Shown here: positions 48,906 to 60,785 of the stretch, one piece after another | Position numbering within the stretch: the stretch's first letter is position 1 | Layout: each line of letters starts with the position of its first letter | Made by a program: the position numbers and the translations under genes | Source: Lycocorax pyrrhopterus obiensis | Taxonomy: Eukaryota; Chordata; Aves; Passeriformes; Paradisaeidae | DNA: 64,000 nucleotides | NCBI GenBank assembly: GCA_014706295.1 | Contig: JACSVZ010000028.1 | Coordinates: 1,654,263 to 1,718,262, forward strand | Direction: 5' to 3' | Notes under the pieces: model-generated | Databases searched by the model: none | Told to the model about the DNA's origin: nothing | Seen by the model: the letters and a program-made list of their open reading frames with translations, nothing else

Positions 48906-49870
48906 GATCCGCGAGCGTTCCAGCCGATCCCGGGGTCCCCGAAGGCTCCGCGGGCGCCGCTGGGTGCCCCTGGTCCAGGCGGGCGCGCTGTTCCCGAGGG
49001 GTTGCCATGGATATCGATCTCCCTGGCGACGGGATGCGCTTCCCACTAGATGTCGCTTCCGCCCGTGCCCGGAGCATCCCCCGAGGGCTTGGGGTACCCG
49101 GTTTTGGGGGGGTGACACCCCAAAACACCTCCCCGTGCACCCCCGGGGCAGCCCCCGGTGTGCCCCCCACACCAGGAGCGAGCAGCCCCTCGGCCGATGG
49201 CATGAGATGCCAAAAATCCCCCAAATTCCCCCAAAATGACCCAGTCCTGTCTGCCAGAGTCCAGGGAAGCAGCCTGCTCCATCACCTTCGCTGTCTCCAT
49301 GCCCTGAGCCCCCCAAAATCCCCGCGGGACCCCCAGTTTTTGCACTGGGGCTGCCCAAAGCGGCACCTCGGCCCCTCTGGAACGAATGCGGAGCCCCAGG
49401 ACCCTCTCAGCCCCCACAGCGCCGCTTTCAGCTCGGCCGGGCCACAAAAAAAAAAGAGAAAACCGAGGGAAAGGTGGAAGAAGATGGATGCTCGGAGCAC
49501 CCCCAGCCCCGCCGGCCTCCCCCGGGGGACACAAAAGCCGCTTTGAGGGCTGATTTTACACCGCTCCCAATTAGCATCAGCAAAGGGAGCGGCCGCCGCG
49601 GGACACCGCGGCCAAATTCACGGGGTCCGCATTCCCCACCCCGCTCGGAGCGTCCCCAAATGTCCCCAAATGTCCCCAAACGGGACATTTCCTCCAAGGT
49701 GACTCCGCAACCACCGAGCCGCGGCCCATCCTGGCACGACCCAGCTCATCCTGGGGACACGGCGAGGGGCTCAGGGGACTTCCCACCTCCACGTCCCTTT
49801 CGGTGGCCGTTTATTCTCTCCCCGCCGCCCCCCCCGCCCCCCCCAAAAAAAAAATAAAATAAAAGTTTCC
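48906..49870. other. GC-rich stretch, no gene recognised
   Basis: No simple repeats of note and no recognisable protein. A 337-codon plus-strand open frame spans it, but its left part is the 20-bp repeat, its composition is Pro/Ser/Arg-rich and no splice context is visible, so I do not call it a gene. Confidence 0.4.
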
Positions 49871-49874
49871 CGTG

Positions 49875-50215
49875 GTGCACAAAGGCGGCGGCCGGGCATT
49901 GTCCCGGGGCTGCATCGCATTACCCGGGGCCGGCGGAGAAATCACTCGTATTTCACGCTCCATTGAGCAGCTGCCTGTATATATTTTCTGTGTTGCACTT
50001 TTAGCATGACAAAAGGAGAGGGCCTGTGAACTCCTTGCTCTTCAGACCTCTCCGACTTGTCCCCCCGAGCGGAGCCCCCCTCGGTTAGCATAACAAACTG
50101 CCACGCTTCCCCTCCGACGTGCTCGCCTTTCCCTCCCGGACCTTTTTATTTTTATTATTTATTTATTTATTTATTTATTTATTCCCCTTGCTGATTTAAC
50201 GTATAGCTCAATATT
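49875..50215. promoter_or_regulatory. Putative conserved non-coding element
   Basis: A repeat-free island with enhancer-like texture: 'gaaatcactcgtatttcacg', an E-box CAGCTG beside 'tgtatatattttctg' (MEF2-like A/T core) at about 49968-49995, then 'cttttagcatgacaaaagg' and 'ggttagcataacaaactgcc'. It continues past a (TTTA)n run into 'gctgatttaacgtatagctc'. Inferred from sequence texture only. Confidence 0.45.
50145..50183. repeat. (TTTA)n microsatellite
   Basis: About nine TTTA/TTAT units. It lies inside the putative regulatory island. Confidence 0.9.
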
Positions 50216-50219
50216 TGGG

Positions 50220-51284
50220 CGGCGGTGGTGGCGGCGAGCGCGTGCTGGGAGGGATTGGGAGGTTGGGAATTTCGGGGATGTCCTTCCCGAGGTTTGTCCC
50301 GGCTCGTCTCTGGTCCCCGGAAAGGTTTGGTGGGATTTTAGAGGGGACAGAGCTGGAGTCGCCGAACTCTGCCGTGCTCCATCCCCAGCTGCTGCTGGAG
50401 CTGTGGGTTTGCCTTGAAATTTGGGTAAAAGACGGGAAAAAATGGGAATTGTGGGGCTGGAATGAGGCTTGGCACCAGCAGGACCAGTTGGGACCGGAGC
50501 AACCCGGCCCTGTCCCCAAACCTGTCCCACCTGTCCCCGTCAGGGTCACCCCAGGGAGTCGGGAAAGAGGGATCAGAGCCAGGTCCCAGGTCCTGGATGG
50601 AAACGAGGAGAGGAAAAGGGAGTGATGGTGAGGGGGGACATCCCTGTCCCCACAGGGAATTGGACAGGAATTGTCCCCTCTGGGCTGTCGGGACCCCTCA
50701 CCTCCCTCTGCAGGGAACAAGAGGGCTGGGAGAGGCAAACCCAATTTTTTTGGGAAGGAAACACCCCCTGGACACGGAGTTTTGCAGGGATTGGGGGATC
50801 CTGCAGGAAAAAGGGAAAAAATTCCACTCAAACACCAGGCTGGGAGCTTCCAACGCTTTTAATGCACTGGAATTTTTTCCCTTCCCCTCGCTGGCTCCAG
50901 GCCTCGTCCTCCCGGTGCCTTGGGCTTGCTGGCAGTGGCTCCGTGTCCTCGCGGCGTCCTGGGATGTCACCTCACTGTCACCCGGCACAGAGGCTTGGGG
51001 GACACCCAGGTGGGACCTTGTGGCTTGGGAGCTGCTTTTTTTGGGAGGGGAGGGATCAATCCCTTACCCTGGGGTGGAAATTCCACGGATCCAGCCCAGC
51101 CTTGACTTTTGTCCGGCCTTTCTCAGTCACCTGGACCCCACGAGGTCCACTCTTGTCACCTGTGAATGGGACAAACTGGTGTGAGCCCAGTGCCAGCCCA
51201 GTGAGAGCCAGGGACAAGTCCCCAGGGGACAGCCAGGAGGTGACGGTGTCCCCATCATCCCAAATCCCTTCCCAAACTGTTCCT
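50220..51284. other. GC-rich stretch, no gene recognised
   Basis: Nothing recognisable: no family resemblance in any frame, no splice chain, no CR1. Confidence 0.4.
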
Positions 51285-51515
51285 GCTGTCCCCCCAGCCT
51301 CTGTCCCCATCCCAAACCATTCCCGCTGTCCCCATCCCAAACCATTCCCGCTGTCCCCACAGCCTCTGTCCCCATCCCAAACCATTCCCGTTGTCCCCAT
51401 CCCAAACCATTCCTGCTGTCCCCGCAGCCTCTGTCCCCATCCCAAATCATTCCCGCTGGCCCCACAGCCTCTGTCCCCATCCCAAATCATTCCCGCTGTC
51501 CCCACAGACTCTGTC
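51285..51515. repeat. Minisatellite 'cccatcccaaaccattcccg'
   Basis: Units of about 20-40 bp: 'ctgtccccatcccaaaccat' and 'tcccgctgtccccacagcct', about eight copies. Confidence 0.93.
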
Positions 51516-51829
51516 CCCACCCTGCCGTGCACTCGGGGACATTCCAGCAAAAGGACAGGCGGGAATTTGGGATCAGAGTGAGTTTAAGGCGCTGGTGACA
51601 CCTTAGGACACCTGGAAGGAGGGCAGGTGACATTTCCACTTCCCACCCCATTCCCAGGAATTCCTCACCGAGCGCCGTCCTCTGGGCGGGGTCTCTTGGG
51701 GACAGGGTGACCTCGGGGACAGGCGGTGGCACCTCTTCCCTCGTGTCCTTGTCACTGCCGGGGGCTCGAGGGGGTCCCAATGTCCTGGCCAGGGGATGTG
51801 GTCAGCCAGGGCCCTGGACAGCGTCCTGT

Positions 51830-52280
51830 GGATGGACAGGGACGGACAGGGACGGACAGGGACGGACAGGGATGGACAGAGGGGACAGGGATGGACAGGG
51901 ATGGACAGGGATGGACACAGGGGACACAGGGACAGGGATGGACAGGGATGGACAGGGATGGACAGAGGGGACAGGGATGGACAGTGGAGACAGGGATGGA
52001 CATGGATGGACAGAGGGGACAGGGATGGACAGAGGGGACAGAGATGGACAGGGATGGACAGAGGGGACAGGGATGGACAGAGGGGACAGGGATGGACATG
52101 GATGGACAGGGATGGACAGGGACGGACAGGGACGGACAGGGATGGACAGGGACGGACAGGGACGGACAGGGATGGACAGGGATGGACGGGGACAGATAGG
52201 GACGGACAGGGATGGACAGGGATGGACAGGGATGGACAGGGACGGACAGGGACGGACAGGGATGGACAGGGATGGACAAT
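51830..52280. repeat. 10-bp minisatellite (GGACAGGGAT)n
   Basis: About 450 bp of 'ggacagggatggacagggac' with insertions such as 'agaggggacagggatgga'. It produces long open frames in several frames that are repeat artefacts. Confidence 0.97.
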
Positions 52281-52284
52281 CCCG

Positions 52285-55200
52285 GTGTCACTTGCTGTCC
52301 CCAGGAATGTCCCTGCTCCCAATTCCCATCTCCCACGTCATCCCACATTATTTCATCCTCTCCTCACACAGCCCTGCACGGCCTGAGAGCCCAAATTCCC
52401 TCATTAATTAATTGCTTGGGATAATTAATTGGGGCGCCCCCATGCTCTCCCCGCACGTTCAGCCTCTGGTGCTGTTTATGGGGTGCAGCATCCCATAAAT
52501 CCCTGGAAATGCCTCTCCCTGCTGGCTCCCCCAGCCCTGATTCCCGGGATCTTTGGGATTCCGGTCCAGGTGAAGTTCCCGACCCCCTCCAGCCCCAAGG
52601 ACGGCCCCAGGGATTCCCAGGAATTCCCTGAATCCAACCATGGATGCGTTGCCCATGCAGGGATGGGGAAGGTGGGAGTGTGCTCGATGCTCCAGTGGGA
52701 ATATTGCTCTTGGAAAAGCTCTTTATCCCGGGATTTTGCCACAACCTGGCCGGGGTCTCCCTCCAGGACGCTCCAAAGGGGATGGGAATCCTGCCAGAGG
52801 TGTTCCCTCTCAATCCCGACTTTTCTCACTGCAATTCCAGGTCAAACCCCATTCCCGGATCTCCCTCGCCCTTTCCTGGCACTGACAATCCCAAAGGAAC
52901 CTCATCCCAGGGATTCGGATGCCCTGGATCCCCCTTTCCAGAGGCTTTACGGGATCAGGGGGGCCCGTGGGGGCTGCCCAGAATTCCCGGGATTTTGGGG
53001 TCGCTGTGGGGCTCACTCTGTCCCCAGGAACCCAAAGGAATCTCCCTGTGCCCCATCCCAGCAGGAACGGGAAGCGCCGGATCTGTTTCATCCGGGATCT
53101 CTTTCAGGGTCATTTTAATGAATAAACCAAGGAATTTCGGGCAGGAAAACCCGGATTTCTCATTTCTGGAAACGCTGAAATTTTCCCTCATGGAATAACT
53201 GAGGCTCGAGGTTTTTTGGGGTAAAACCAACCCCAAAAAACGTTTTCCAAGTCACAACAAGAGCCACTGGAATCATCTCCCTGCTCCCCAAGGAGAAGGA
53301 TTTACCTTGGGGAAAATCATGGATTCAAACCCGGATTTGGGGCTCAACTCAGCACTTCCAGGAGGGAATAATCCCAGGAAATGCGGCTGTAAAGGGGGGG
53401 AATCGGGGTTCCCGGGGGTCTCCACTCCCTTCCCCCCCCTCACCAGGCTGGGAACAGCTTGAGTGTCCAGGCGGGAATTCATTTAAATAAATTTCCATAG
53501 GGATTAATTTCACCTCTTCCCAGCAGCGTGTGGGAGCTGAGCCGGGATTGGGGGAGATGGGAAAACGAGGAGGGTGGGGGGCTCCATCCTCCCCCTCTCT
53601 CCATCCCTCTTTCCCAGCTTCGGGAATGTCTGGAGCCCATCCCGACCCTCCCAAATCGCCGCTCCCAAGGTTACAAATCCAAACCCCACAAAAATTCCCC
53701 AACTTTCCGAGCGGTGATCCGGGAACCGCCCAAAAAACACCACTGAGGAGAGAAATTCGGGACGTGCTCAGGGAATCTGGGGGATTTTCCATGATGGAAA
53801 ACCCATGGATGCGCCCACCTCGCCGGGAGCCTCATCCACGTTTTCCCTGCGCGTGTTCGACCTGCGCCAAAAATCCACGTTTTGCTTTTCAGCGCTCCCC
53901 GGGCACAAAAAGAGGGATTTTGGGAAGGATTCTCCATCCCCGTGGATCAGCTCCGGCAGGGGACAGAGCGGGGACACAGCGATGTCCCCGAATTCCGCTC
54001 ACCCCCAGCCCTGCCATCCCATTTCCCCCAAAACAGGAATATCCAGGAGTGGGAAAAACCCCTCTTGGAGCAGCCCCGCGATCCCACAACTCGGAAATCC
54101 CAGGAATTGCTGAGGCCACGAGGTTTTCCAGCTTTTCCAGCCCTCCCCAGGCCCCCCTTGGAACAGAGGAAAAATTATAATCCCCTCCTATTAACCAGCA
54201 CCAGAGCATTGAAATGACGGATTCGGGGGTTTTTTTTCCCCCCATTCTGTTCGGGATTTGGGATTTAAAGCGCGAGCTGGGATTCAAATTCCCGGAGTAA
54301 ATAAATCCGGGAGAGGGAACACTTGGAAAAAAGCGGAGCAACAGATTTTTTATGGCAAATTCGGGAGGTTTCAAGGCTCCTTCAGAGCTGCGAGAATTCG
54401 CTTCCAGTGCCGCAAAAAAAAAAAAAAAAAAAAAAAAGGAAGGAATTTCCTTTATTCTCGTGGAGAGGTGGAGATGGGAAAACCCAGCACCATCCACAAA
54501 ATAAAAGCCGATTTGGGGTGGGAAATGGGGATTTGGGGTGGGAAATGGGAATTTGGGGTGGAAAAATGGGGATTCGGGGGCGTTTCTGCCGGGAATGTCC
54601 CCGTGGAGGGGCTGTCCCCGATCCTGCCACGGCTCCCGTGTGGAATTTTATCCACTGAGGACGGGGAAAAGGAGAATTGAACCCAATTCTTGGACAAAGC
54701 CAAGCGGGGCACAGAAAATCTGGGATTTTAAAATTTATTTATTTTTTAAACTAAAAAAAAAAATATCCTTCCCATTGGGATTTTCTGCGGGAATCCTGAT
54801 TTTTGAGCATTCAGGCGCATTCCCAGCCCCCAGGGCTGCCCCGGTGCCCTGCACCTCCTTTCCTGGTGTCTGTTAAACCTCGGAAATGTGGGAAAAACCA
54901 GGAAAAGCGGCTCATTTGCATAAATTTGGAGCCTGGGAACTCTGGAGCTGCCGAGCGGGGCTTGCAGGGATGGACAGCAGCATTTTTTTGGGGGGGATAT
55001 CCCAAAAATATCTCCTCTTTTCCAGGAGAAGCTCTGCTGGCTGCCCACCTGTTCCCAGGTAAAGCCGGGCTGGGAGGCTCAGGATGGGCTCAAAACATTC
55101 CCAAAAAAACCGGAGCTGGATTCTCCTGGAAGATTCTCCTGAAGCTTCCCGGCTCTTTGCCATGGAAACCGAGCGTTGCCAAGGGATTGAGAGCCCGAAA

Positions 55201-55550
55201 ATTCCAAGTTTTTGGGGCAGCAGGCTCCGGTTTTCCATCCGCGTGGAAAAACCTCTGGAATGGGGGGGATCCGGGCACGGGGCGCGGAGGGATTTGGGGT
55301 GGGCACAGAGCAGAGCCCACCACGCCTTAAATTGAATTGATTCGGCATTAAACAGACCCCAAAAAACTCTTCCGAGGCCAAACCCCCCTCCCTCAACCCC
55401 CGTGCCTCAGTTTCCCCTGCGGGGCCGAGCCTTCTCCGATATTCCAGGCTTGAGGAAAAGGGGTTTGGATGAGGAAAAAAGGGGGAAAAACCAGGCAGGG
55501 GCCACCTCTGACCTTGACCCGCGCCCGTCCCGGCTCCCCGCGGCAGCTGG
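52285..55550. other. 3.2 kb without a recognisable gene
   Basis: Rich in 'ggaattcc' and 'tcccggga' words, as elsewhere in this window. It includes a poly(A) run at about 54414-54437 and GGAATTTGGGGTGGGAAAT triplicated at about 54510-54570. No coding, CR1 or RNA gene is recognised. Confidence 0.4.
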
Positions 55551-55554
55551 GCCG

Positions 55555-55720
55555 GAGCTCAATGGGCGCTTTGTCCCCTCCCGCCGGCCCCGGGCGGCCC
55601 CGTCGCTCCCGATAATATTTATGGAGCCGGCGGTCACCTCGTCCCCTGCTCCCTGCATCTCAATCGCCGCCGGCCGCCGAGATCCAGCGGGATTTACGGC
55701 CGCTTTTCAGTCCTGCGGGG
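55555..55720. promoter_or_regulatory. Putative conserved non-coding element
   Basis: Repeat-free island with 'agctcaatgggcgctttgtc', 'cgataatatttatggagccg', 'gcatctcaatcgccgccg' and 'gggatttacggccgctttt'. A/T cores in CpG-rich flanks suggest an enhancer. Conservation untested. Confidence 0.35.
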
Positions 55721-55724
55721 TGGG

Positions 55725-57170
55725 AGAGGATTTTTTTTTTTCCCCCTCATCCCGGTTTGGTTTTTTTCCCCTTTTTTTCCCCCGAAAAACAAAAAAAAAG
55801 CGATTTAAGAGCAAACAGGTGGAGGGGTTTTCCCGCTTTTCCCAAGTTTTCCAAAGCCTCTCTGCTCCTAAGGCACTGGAAAGGTGGTGAAAAGGCAGCG
55901 CTGATTGGTTTTAATTCTGTTTCTCCTTAAAAAAAACTCCCAAAATCCTGAATCTCCAGCAGGGAATATTTAAAAATCCTTCTCCCAGAGGTGGGCGCAG
56001 CCCCAACACCCCCAAAAATGGGGAATTCGGGGACTGCCCCGAACCCGTGGAAGTTCCCGGGAAGTTCCTCAGCATTCCCTGCTCCAAAGGAGATGATTTG
56101 GGCTTATTTGGGAAGGGATCAGCCAGGGAAAAACCTCAATATTTGGGGAAGAAAGAGGAGGATCCGTGCAGGCTCATGGCATGGAAACGACCCCGGTTTG
56201 CTGGGATTTGGAAAATCCTAAAAAAAGGCAAATTTTCCTTGAATAAGGGCCAGAAGGGCTGGGGAGGGGGGAGTGAATCCAATTTCCTGCCGAGATATTC
56301 CAAACTGTCCCCAAAAAAAGGATCTCTGTGGGTGGGAAATGGGGCCGATGTGAGACCCTTCGGGGCTGCAGCCGCACAGAAATTCCCGCATGGACGAGGG
56401 TCGGGAATTCTTGGTGTGGATCAGATGCCGAACAATGGGGAATTGCCAAGGATCGGATCCTTCCCCGCTTCCCGGGGGGAAAATCCAGCCCGGAAAGGAT
56501 CCAATGGCTCTTCCAACAGCGGGGCAGGGACACCCAACCCGCCTCCAAGACTCGGAATTCCTCCCCAGGGGCATTTGCTGCCCCATCCTGGAGAAATCTG
56601 GGATTTTGGGGCAGTTTTCCTGGATTTTGGGAGATGCCCCAATGACCCAAACCGCTCCTTTCCCAGCTTTTCCATCATTTCCTGACGAATCACCCGGTTT
56701 TTGTGCTGGTTTGGTGCTTCCCGATGTTCATGGAGCTGGGAGGGGACTGGGAATGGATTCTGGGATGTCCCCAAACCTCCCTGCCTGGAAAATCCTCTTT
56801 TTGCGCTGTCCCAGAGCTGCGGCATCCCGGGATTTTCCTCGGGGCTGGGTGGGAATTGCGTCTCCTGACCCCAAACACCACACGGGGCAGAGGAGGAGGA
56901 GGAAGAGGAGGAGGAAGGACGGAAGCAGAGCCGTGATTCCCACCCGCCCCGAGCTCCTTGAGCTGATCCACCCGGGAACAGCTCCAAGCTCAGCCCCCAC
57001 CTCACCGGGGCACCCCAGGGAAGCAGCTCCCGTGGACCCAGAGCCACTTCCAGCCTTTTTCCAAGAGGAAAACACTGGATTTTCCTCCTCCTGCTCGGCC
57101 GGACACAGGTCGGGAGGTGCTCGGGGCATCCAGAGGCGGCGGCTGGTCCCGAAAATCTCCCGCAGCTCCC
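55725..57170. other. Non-coding stretch, no gene recognised
   Basis: A 447-codon plus-strand frame starts here but runs into the following minisatellite, and the unique part has no family resemblance. I see nothing else. Confidence 0.4.
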
Positions 57171-57174
57171 GCCG

Positions 57175-57710
57175 GCTCCTTCCCGGTGCCCCTTCCCAGT
57201 GCCCTTTCCCGGTGCCCTTCCCGGTGCTCCTTCCCGGTGCCCTTCCCCGTGCCCCTTCCCGGTGCCCTTCCCGGTGCCCTTCCCGGTGCCCCTTCCCGGT
57301 GCCCTTCCCCGTGCCCCTTCCCGGTGCCTTTCCCAGTGCCCCTTCCCGGTGCCTTTCCCGGTGCCCTTCCCCGTGCCCCTTCCCGGTGCCCTTCCCGGTG
57401 CCCTTCCCCGTGCCCCTTCCCGTTCCCAGTGTCCCTTCCCGGTGCCCTTCCCGGTGCCCCTTCCCGGTGCCCTTCCCGGTGCCCTTTCCCGGTGCCCTTT
57501 CCCAGTGCCCCTTCCCGGTGCCTTTCCCGGTGCCCTTTCCCAGTGCCTTTCCCGGTGCCCTTTCCCGGTGCCCTTTCCCAGTGCCCTTCCCGGTGCTCTT
57601 TACCGGTGCCCTTTCCCGGTGCCCTTTCCCGGTGCCCTTCCCGATGCCCTTCCCGGTGCCCCTTCCCGGTGCCTTTCCCGGTGCCCTTCCCGGTGCCCTT
57701 CCCGCAGGGC
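57175..57710. repeat. 15- to 16-bp minisatellite (cccttcccggtgcc)n
   Basis: About 35 units of 'ggtgcccttcccggtgcccc' with a few 'agtgcc' and 'ccgtgcc' variants. Unit length switches between 15 and 16, so frames wander. The long Pro- or Gly/Lys-rich open frames on both strands are artefacts. Confidence 0.97.
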
Positions 57711-58174
57711 TCCTCCCGGGAAATGCTGCCTGACACCGGCCCCGGAGCTCTGGCAGCCGCCGATGGATCCGGAGCGTCACCTCCCGCCTTTCCCGGGGAT
57801 CCGAGGGGATAACGCACCCCTGGAAAAGGCGGGGGAGGATGGGGAGGCGAAAATAAAGGGATTTTTGGGAAGCTGGAGCGGCAGGGCTCCTCACGGAGGG
57901 TTTGTGTTGCTGCCCGCGCAGGGCAGGGGCAGCGGGGTGGGATGAGGATGGTTCTGGAAGCATTTTGGATAAATGCGGGTGGGAAAGGCGGATTTAACCC
58001 CAGGATGAAGACGCGGGAAGGAGCTCAGGGCTCACCTCAAGCCGTGCGACGCCCAAGCTGCCACCACCGAGCCACAACCCGGCTTGGAAAAGGGATCGGA
58101 AAAGGGCATCGGGATGGGGCGGGAACCTCGCCAACCTCCCAAAACACCCTCGGGGAAGGACCGGCACCGGCTCA

Positions 58175-58440
58175 ACCCTCCCGGGAGCGATCTCCCGGTG
58201 GGCGACGGAGGGTGGCTGGAACGAGCCTCATCTCCAGCTTGCTGAGCTCGGCATAATTGTTGGGGAAAGCGCTGCGCACATGCTGAGCTCCGTAATTATC
58301 AGCCTTGTCTGCCAGGCTCGCCCTGCCCCCAGCACCTCGGCACACTTGATTATGATTATGGTGGCTAATTTTGTCTGGTGCATCTCGGGCATATGGGCCC
58401 CCACCTGCTCTGAATATGCAAACGCCGCTGATTTGCTCCT
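58175..58440. promoter_or_regulatory. Putative conserved non-coding element (strongest candidate)
   Basis: A 260-bp repeat-free block dense in developmental-type words: 'ggcataattgttggggaaag', 'gctccgtaattatcagcctt', 'cacttgattatgattatggt', 'ggctaattttgtctggtgca' and 'ctgaatatgcaaacgccgct' (POU-like ATGCAAA). Its texture contrasts sharply with the surrounding G/C-rich drift. No reading frame or splice site supports coding. Confidence 0.5.
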
Positions 58441-58734
58441 CGGGGCCGGGGGGCAGGCGGGGAGGGAGGGGGGAACCTGAACAAAGAAACCCCACAAAGA
58501 AGCGCCGGAGCTGCCCCGATGCCCGCGCCCCGCACGGAGCATCCACGGGGCGGCCGCGATGGGGAGAGTTCGGCCCTCAAACCAAACTTCCCCCGCTTTT
58601 TCCTTCCCCCCTCCCGGCTCCCACATTCCCTCCGGGAGCTCCCTTGTGCTGTTTGGGGAGGGAATGGGCTCCTGAAGGGCTCTGGGGAAGGGCGGCCGAG
58701 GTGGGCTCGCGTCTGCCCTGTCAGGGGGGCTTTG

Positions 58735-58910
58735 CCATGCTCGCGGATAATTGGACAGGCAGCGGGACTGACAGGGATCCAGATGGATGCGGGGATGGAT
58801 GCCACGAGGATCCGGTGACAGATAAATGGGCAGATGCTAATGGGCAGCGCAAACAACGGCTCAGACTCCCGCTAATTCCCACTGTAATTTTTAAGCTCTC
58901 GCCGTCCTCC
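58735..58910. promoter_or_regulatory. Putative conserved non-coding element
   Basis: Contains 'cgcggataattggacaggca', 'ggtgacagataaatgggcag', 'atgctaatgggcagcgcaaa' and 'gctaattcccactgtaattt'. Homeodomain-like TAAT cores and a GATA-like core are visible. It lies only 300 bp from the previous island. Confidence 0.42.
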
Positions 58911-59524
58911 CCCCTCCTTTTCCATCCCCCTCTTCCCAGTCTCTCTCCCCCCTCCCCAATCCCGAGCGCTTCCCGGCGCGTCGCTGATATTTATTTTATT
59001 ATTTTGGTTTTTTTTTTTTTTAGCCATAGAAATTATTCGGAGGCCTCGTTGAGGTGGCACCACGGGGGGCTCGGGGAGTGAAACCCTTGGGATCACCCTG
59101 GGACCAGCTCGGGCTTCTCCATCCCTCCTTCCTTCCTTCCCTCCCCAGAGTTGCCACTGATTTTTTTTTTAATTAAACAACAAAAAAAATTAAAATATAA
59201 TAATTTTTTCCCTCTTTTTTTTCCGTGTGTTTTTTTTTCCCCAGCTATGGAAGGAAATTGTGAATGGAAGGGAGGAGGCCGGGCTGGATTCGAGCCGCGG
59301 CCGAGGCGAGACAAAAGGGAAAAAAAAGCATCCTCGCCTTGTTTTCCTTTGCCGCGGGGAATCCACGTGGCGGCCGCGGGAAGGCGGGGAAAGAAGAGGG
59401 GAAAAAAAAAAAAAAACAAAAGTGGGAAGAGGAGAGATAAATCCTGCCTGGAAAAGCTTTGCCCGAGATTTACGGCCCTGCCCTTCCCTGCCCGCCGTGG
59501 GTGCTGCCCACCTGCAGGGCACGG

Positions 59525-59975
59525 GTGGAAAACAGGGATCCAGGGATGCAGGGATGCTCAGGGATCCAGGGATGCAGGGATGCTCAGGGATCCAGGGATG
59601 CTCAGGGATCCAGGGATGCTCAGGGATCCAGGGATCCAGGGACCCAGGGATGCTCAGGGATCCAGGGATCCAGGGATGCTCAGGGATGCTCAGGGATGCT
59701 CAGGGACGCTCAGGGACGCTCAGGGATCCGGGGATTCAGGGATCCAGAGATCCAGGGATGCTCAGGGATCCAGGGATCCAGGGATGCTCGGGGATCCAGG
59801 GATGCTCGGGGATGCTCAGGGATGCTCAGGGATGCTCAGGGATCATGGGATCCAGGGATGCTCAGGGATCCAGGGATGCTCAGGGATGCTCGGGGATGCT
59901 CAGGGATGCTCAGGGATGCTCAGGGATCCAGGGATCCAGGGATGCTCAGGGATGCTCAGGGATGCTCAGGGAATC
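59525..59975. repeat. Minisatellite (gggatccagggatgctca)n
   Basis: About 450 bp built from two modules, 'gggatccag' and 'gggatgctca', in varying order. Confidence 0.97.
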
Positions 59976-60574
59976 CTTTGGGATGCCAAACAATCGACTT
60001 CTGCCCCTTTTCTCCATGTTTTTTTAGGATTTCTCCTCTGGTTTTCTCTCCCTCTCCGGTTTATTTCCTCTCCTGCTCCGCAGATCCTCCTCCTCTTTCT
60101 CCCCCTTTTCCTCCTCTCGCTCCTTTTCCCTCTCCCCGCTGGATTTTCCCTCCTGGAGCCGGGAATTTGGGTGGCATCTCCTGATCCTGTTTCAGGCTGA
60201 GCTGGGAATTCCAGCCCGGGCGATGCCAGCGGCATCGTGAATCTCGGGATGAGGCAAAACCCGGGAATTCATCCCGAAAATCACCCGGATTTGGGGATCA
60301 AAATCCCTGCTCCCACACGTTCTGCCCACAGAGGAGCCAGGGTTAAAAAAATCCCAATTCTCCTTGATTTCCACCCAAACTGGTGCCAAAGGGAAGCTCC
60401 GTGGGCGTCATCGTGTCCTATGTAGGTCAGAGTCAGGAATCCGGGATTCCGGCTGGGATTAAACCCCGGGAGCCTCTTCCCAGCCCGAATAAATAAATCT
60501 ATTCCATATGAAAAGAAATATCCATGCCTCACCACCATAAATCTCTGGAATACACAGCCCATAAATTGATACAT

Positions 60575-60785
60575 TGATTTTTTAAATAATTTTTTATATT
60601 TTTATATAAATATACAAATATATAAATATATTTATATACAAATATATAAATATACAAATAAATATATAAATACACAAATGTATAAATATATAAATGTATA
60701 CATATATAAATATATAAATATATAAATATATAAATATATAAATATATAAATACACAAATATGTAAATATATTTATAATTATAATT
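60575..60785. repeat. AT-rich repeat (TATAAATA)n
   Basis: About 210 bp of 'atatataaatatataaat' with 'acaaatatataaa' interspersions. It is preceded by 'ctattccatatgaaaag' and is the only strongly AT-rich tract in the right third. Confidence 0.95.

Noticed and set aside
51603..52411. Long frames on both strands over the GGACAGGGAT array
   Set aside because: The 10-bp repeat gives open frames in several phases simultaneously; no unique coding sequence is present.
56390..57963. Open frames of 447 (plus) and 411 (minus) codons
   Set aside because: Most of each is the 15- to 16-bp 'cccttcccggtgcc' minisatellite; the unique ends match nothing recognisable and have no splice context.
59151..60200. 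349-codon plus-strand frame
   Set aside because: The central part is the 'gggatccagggatgctca' minisatellite; flanks show no protein family.
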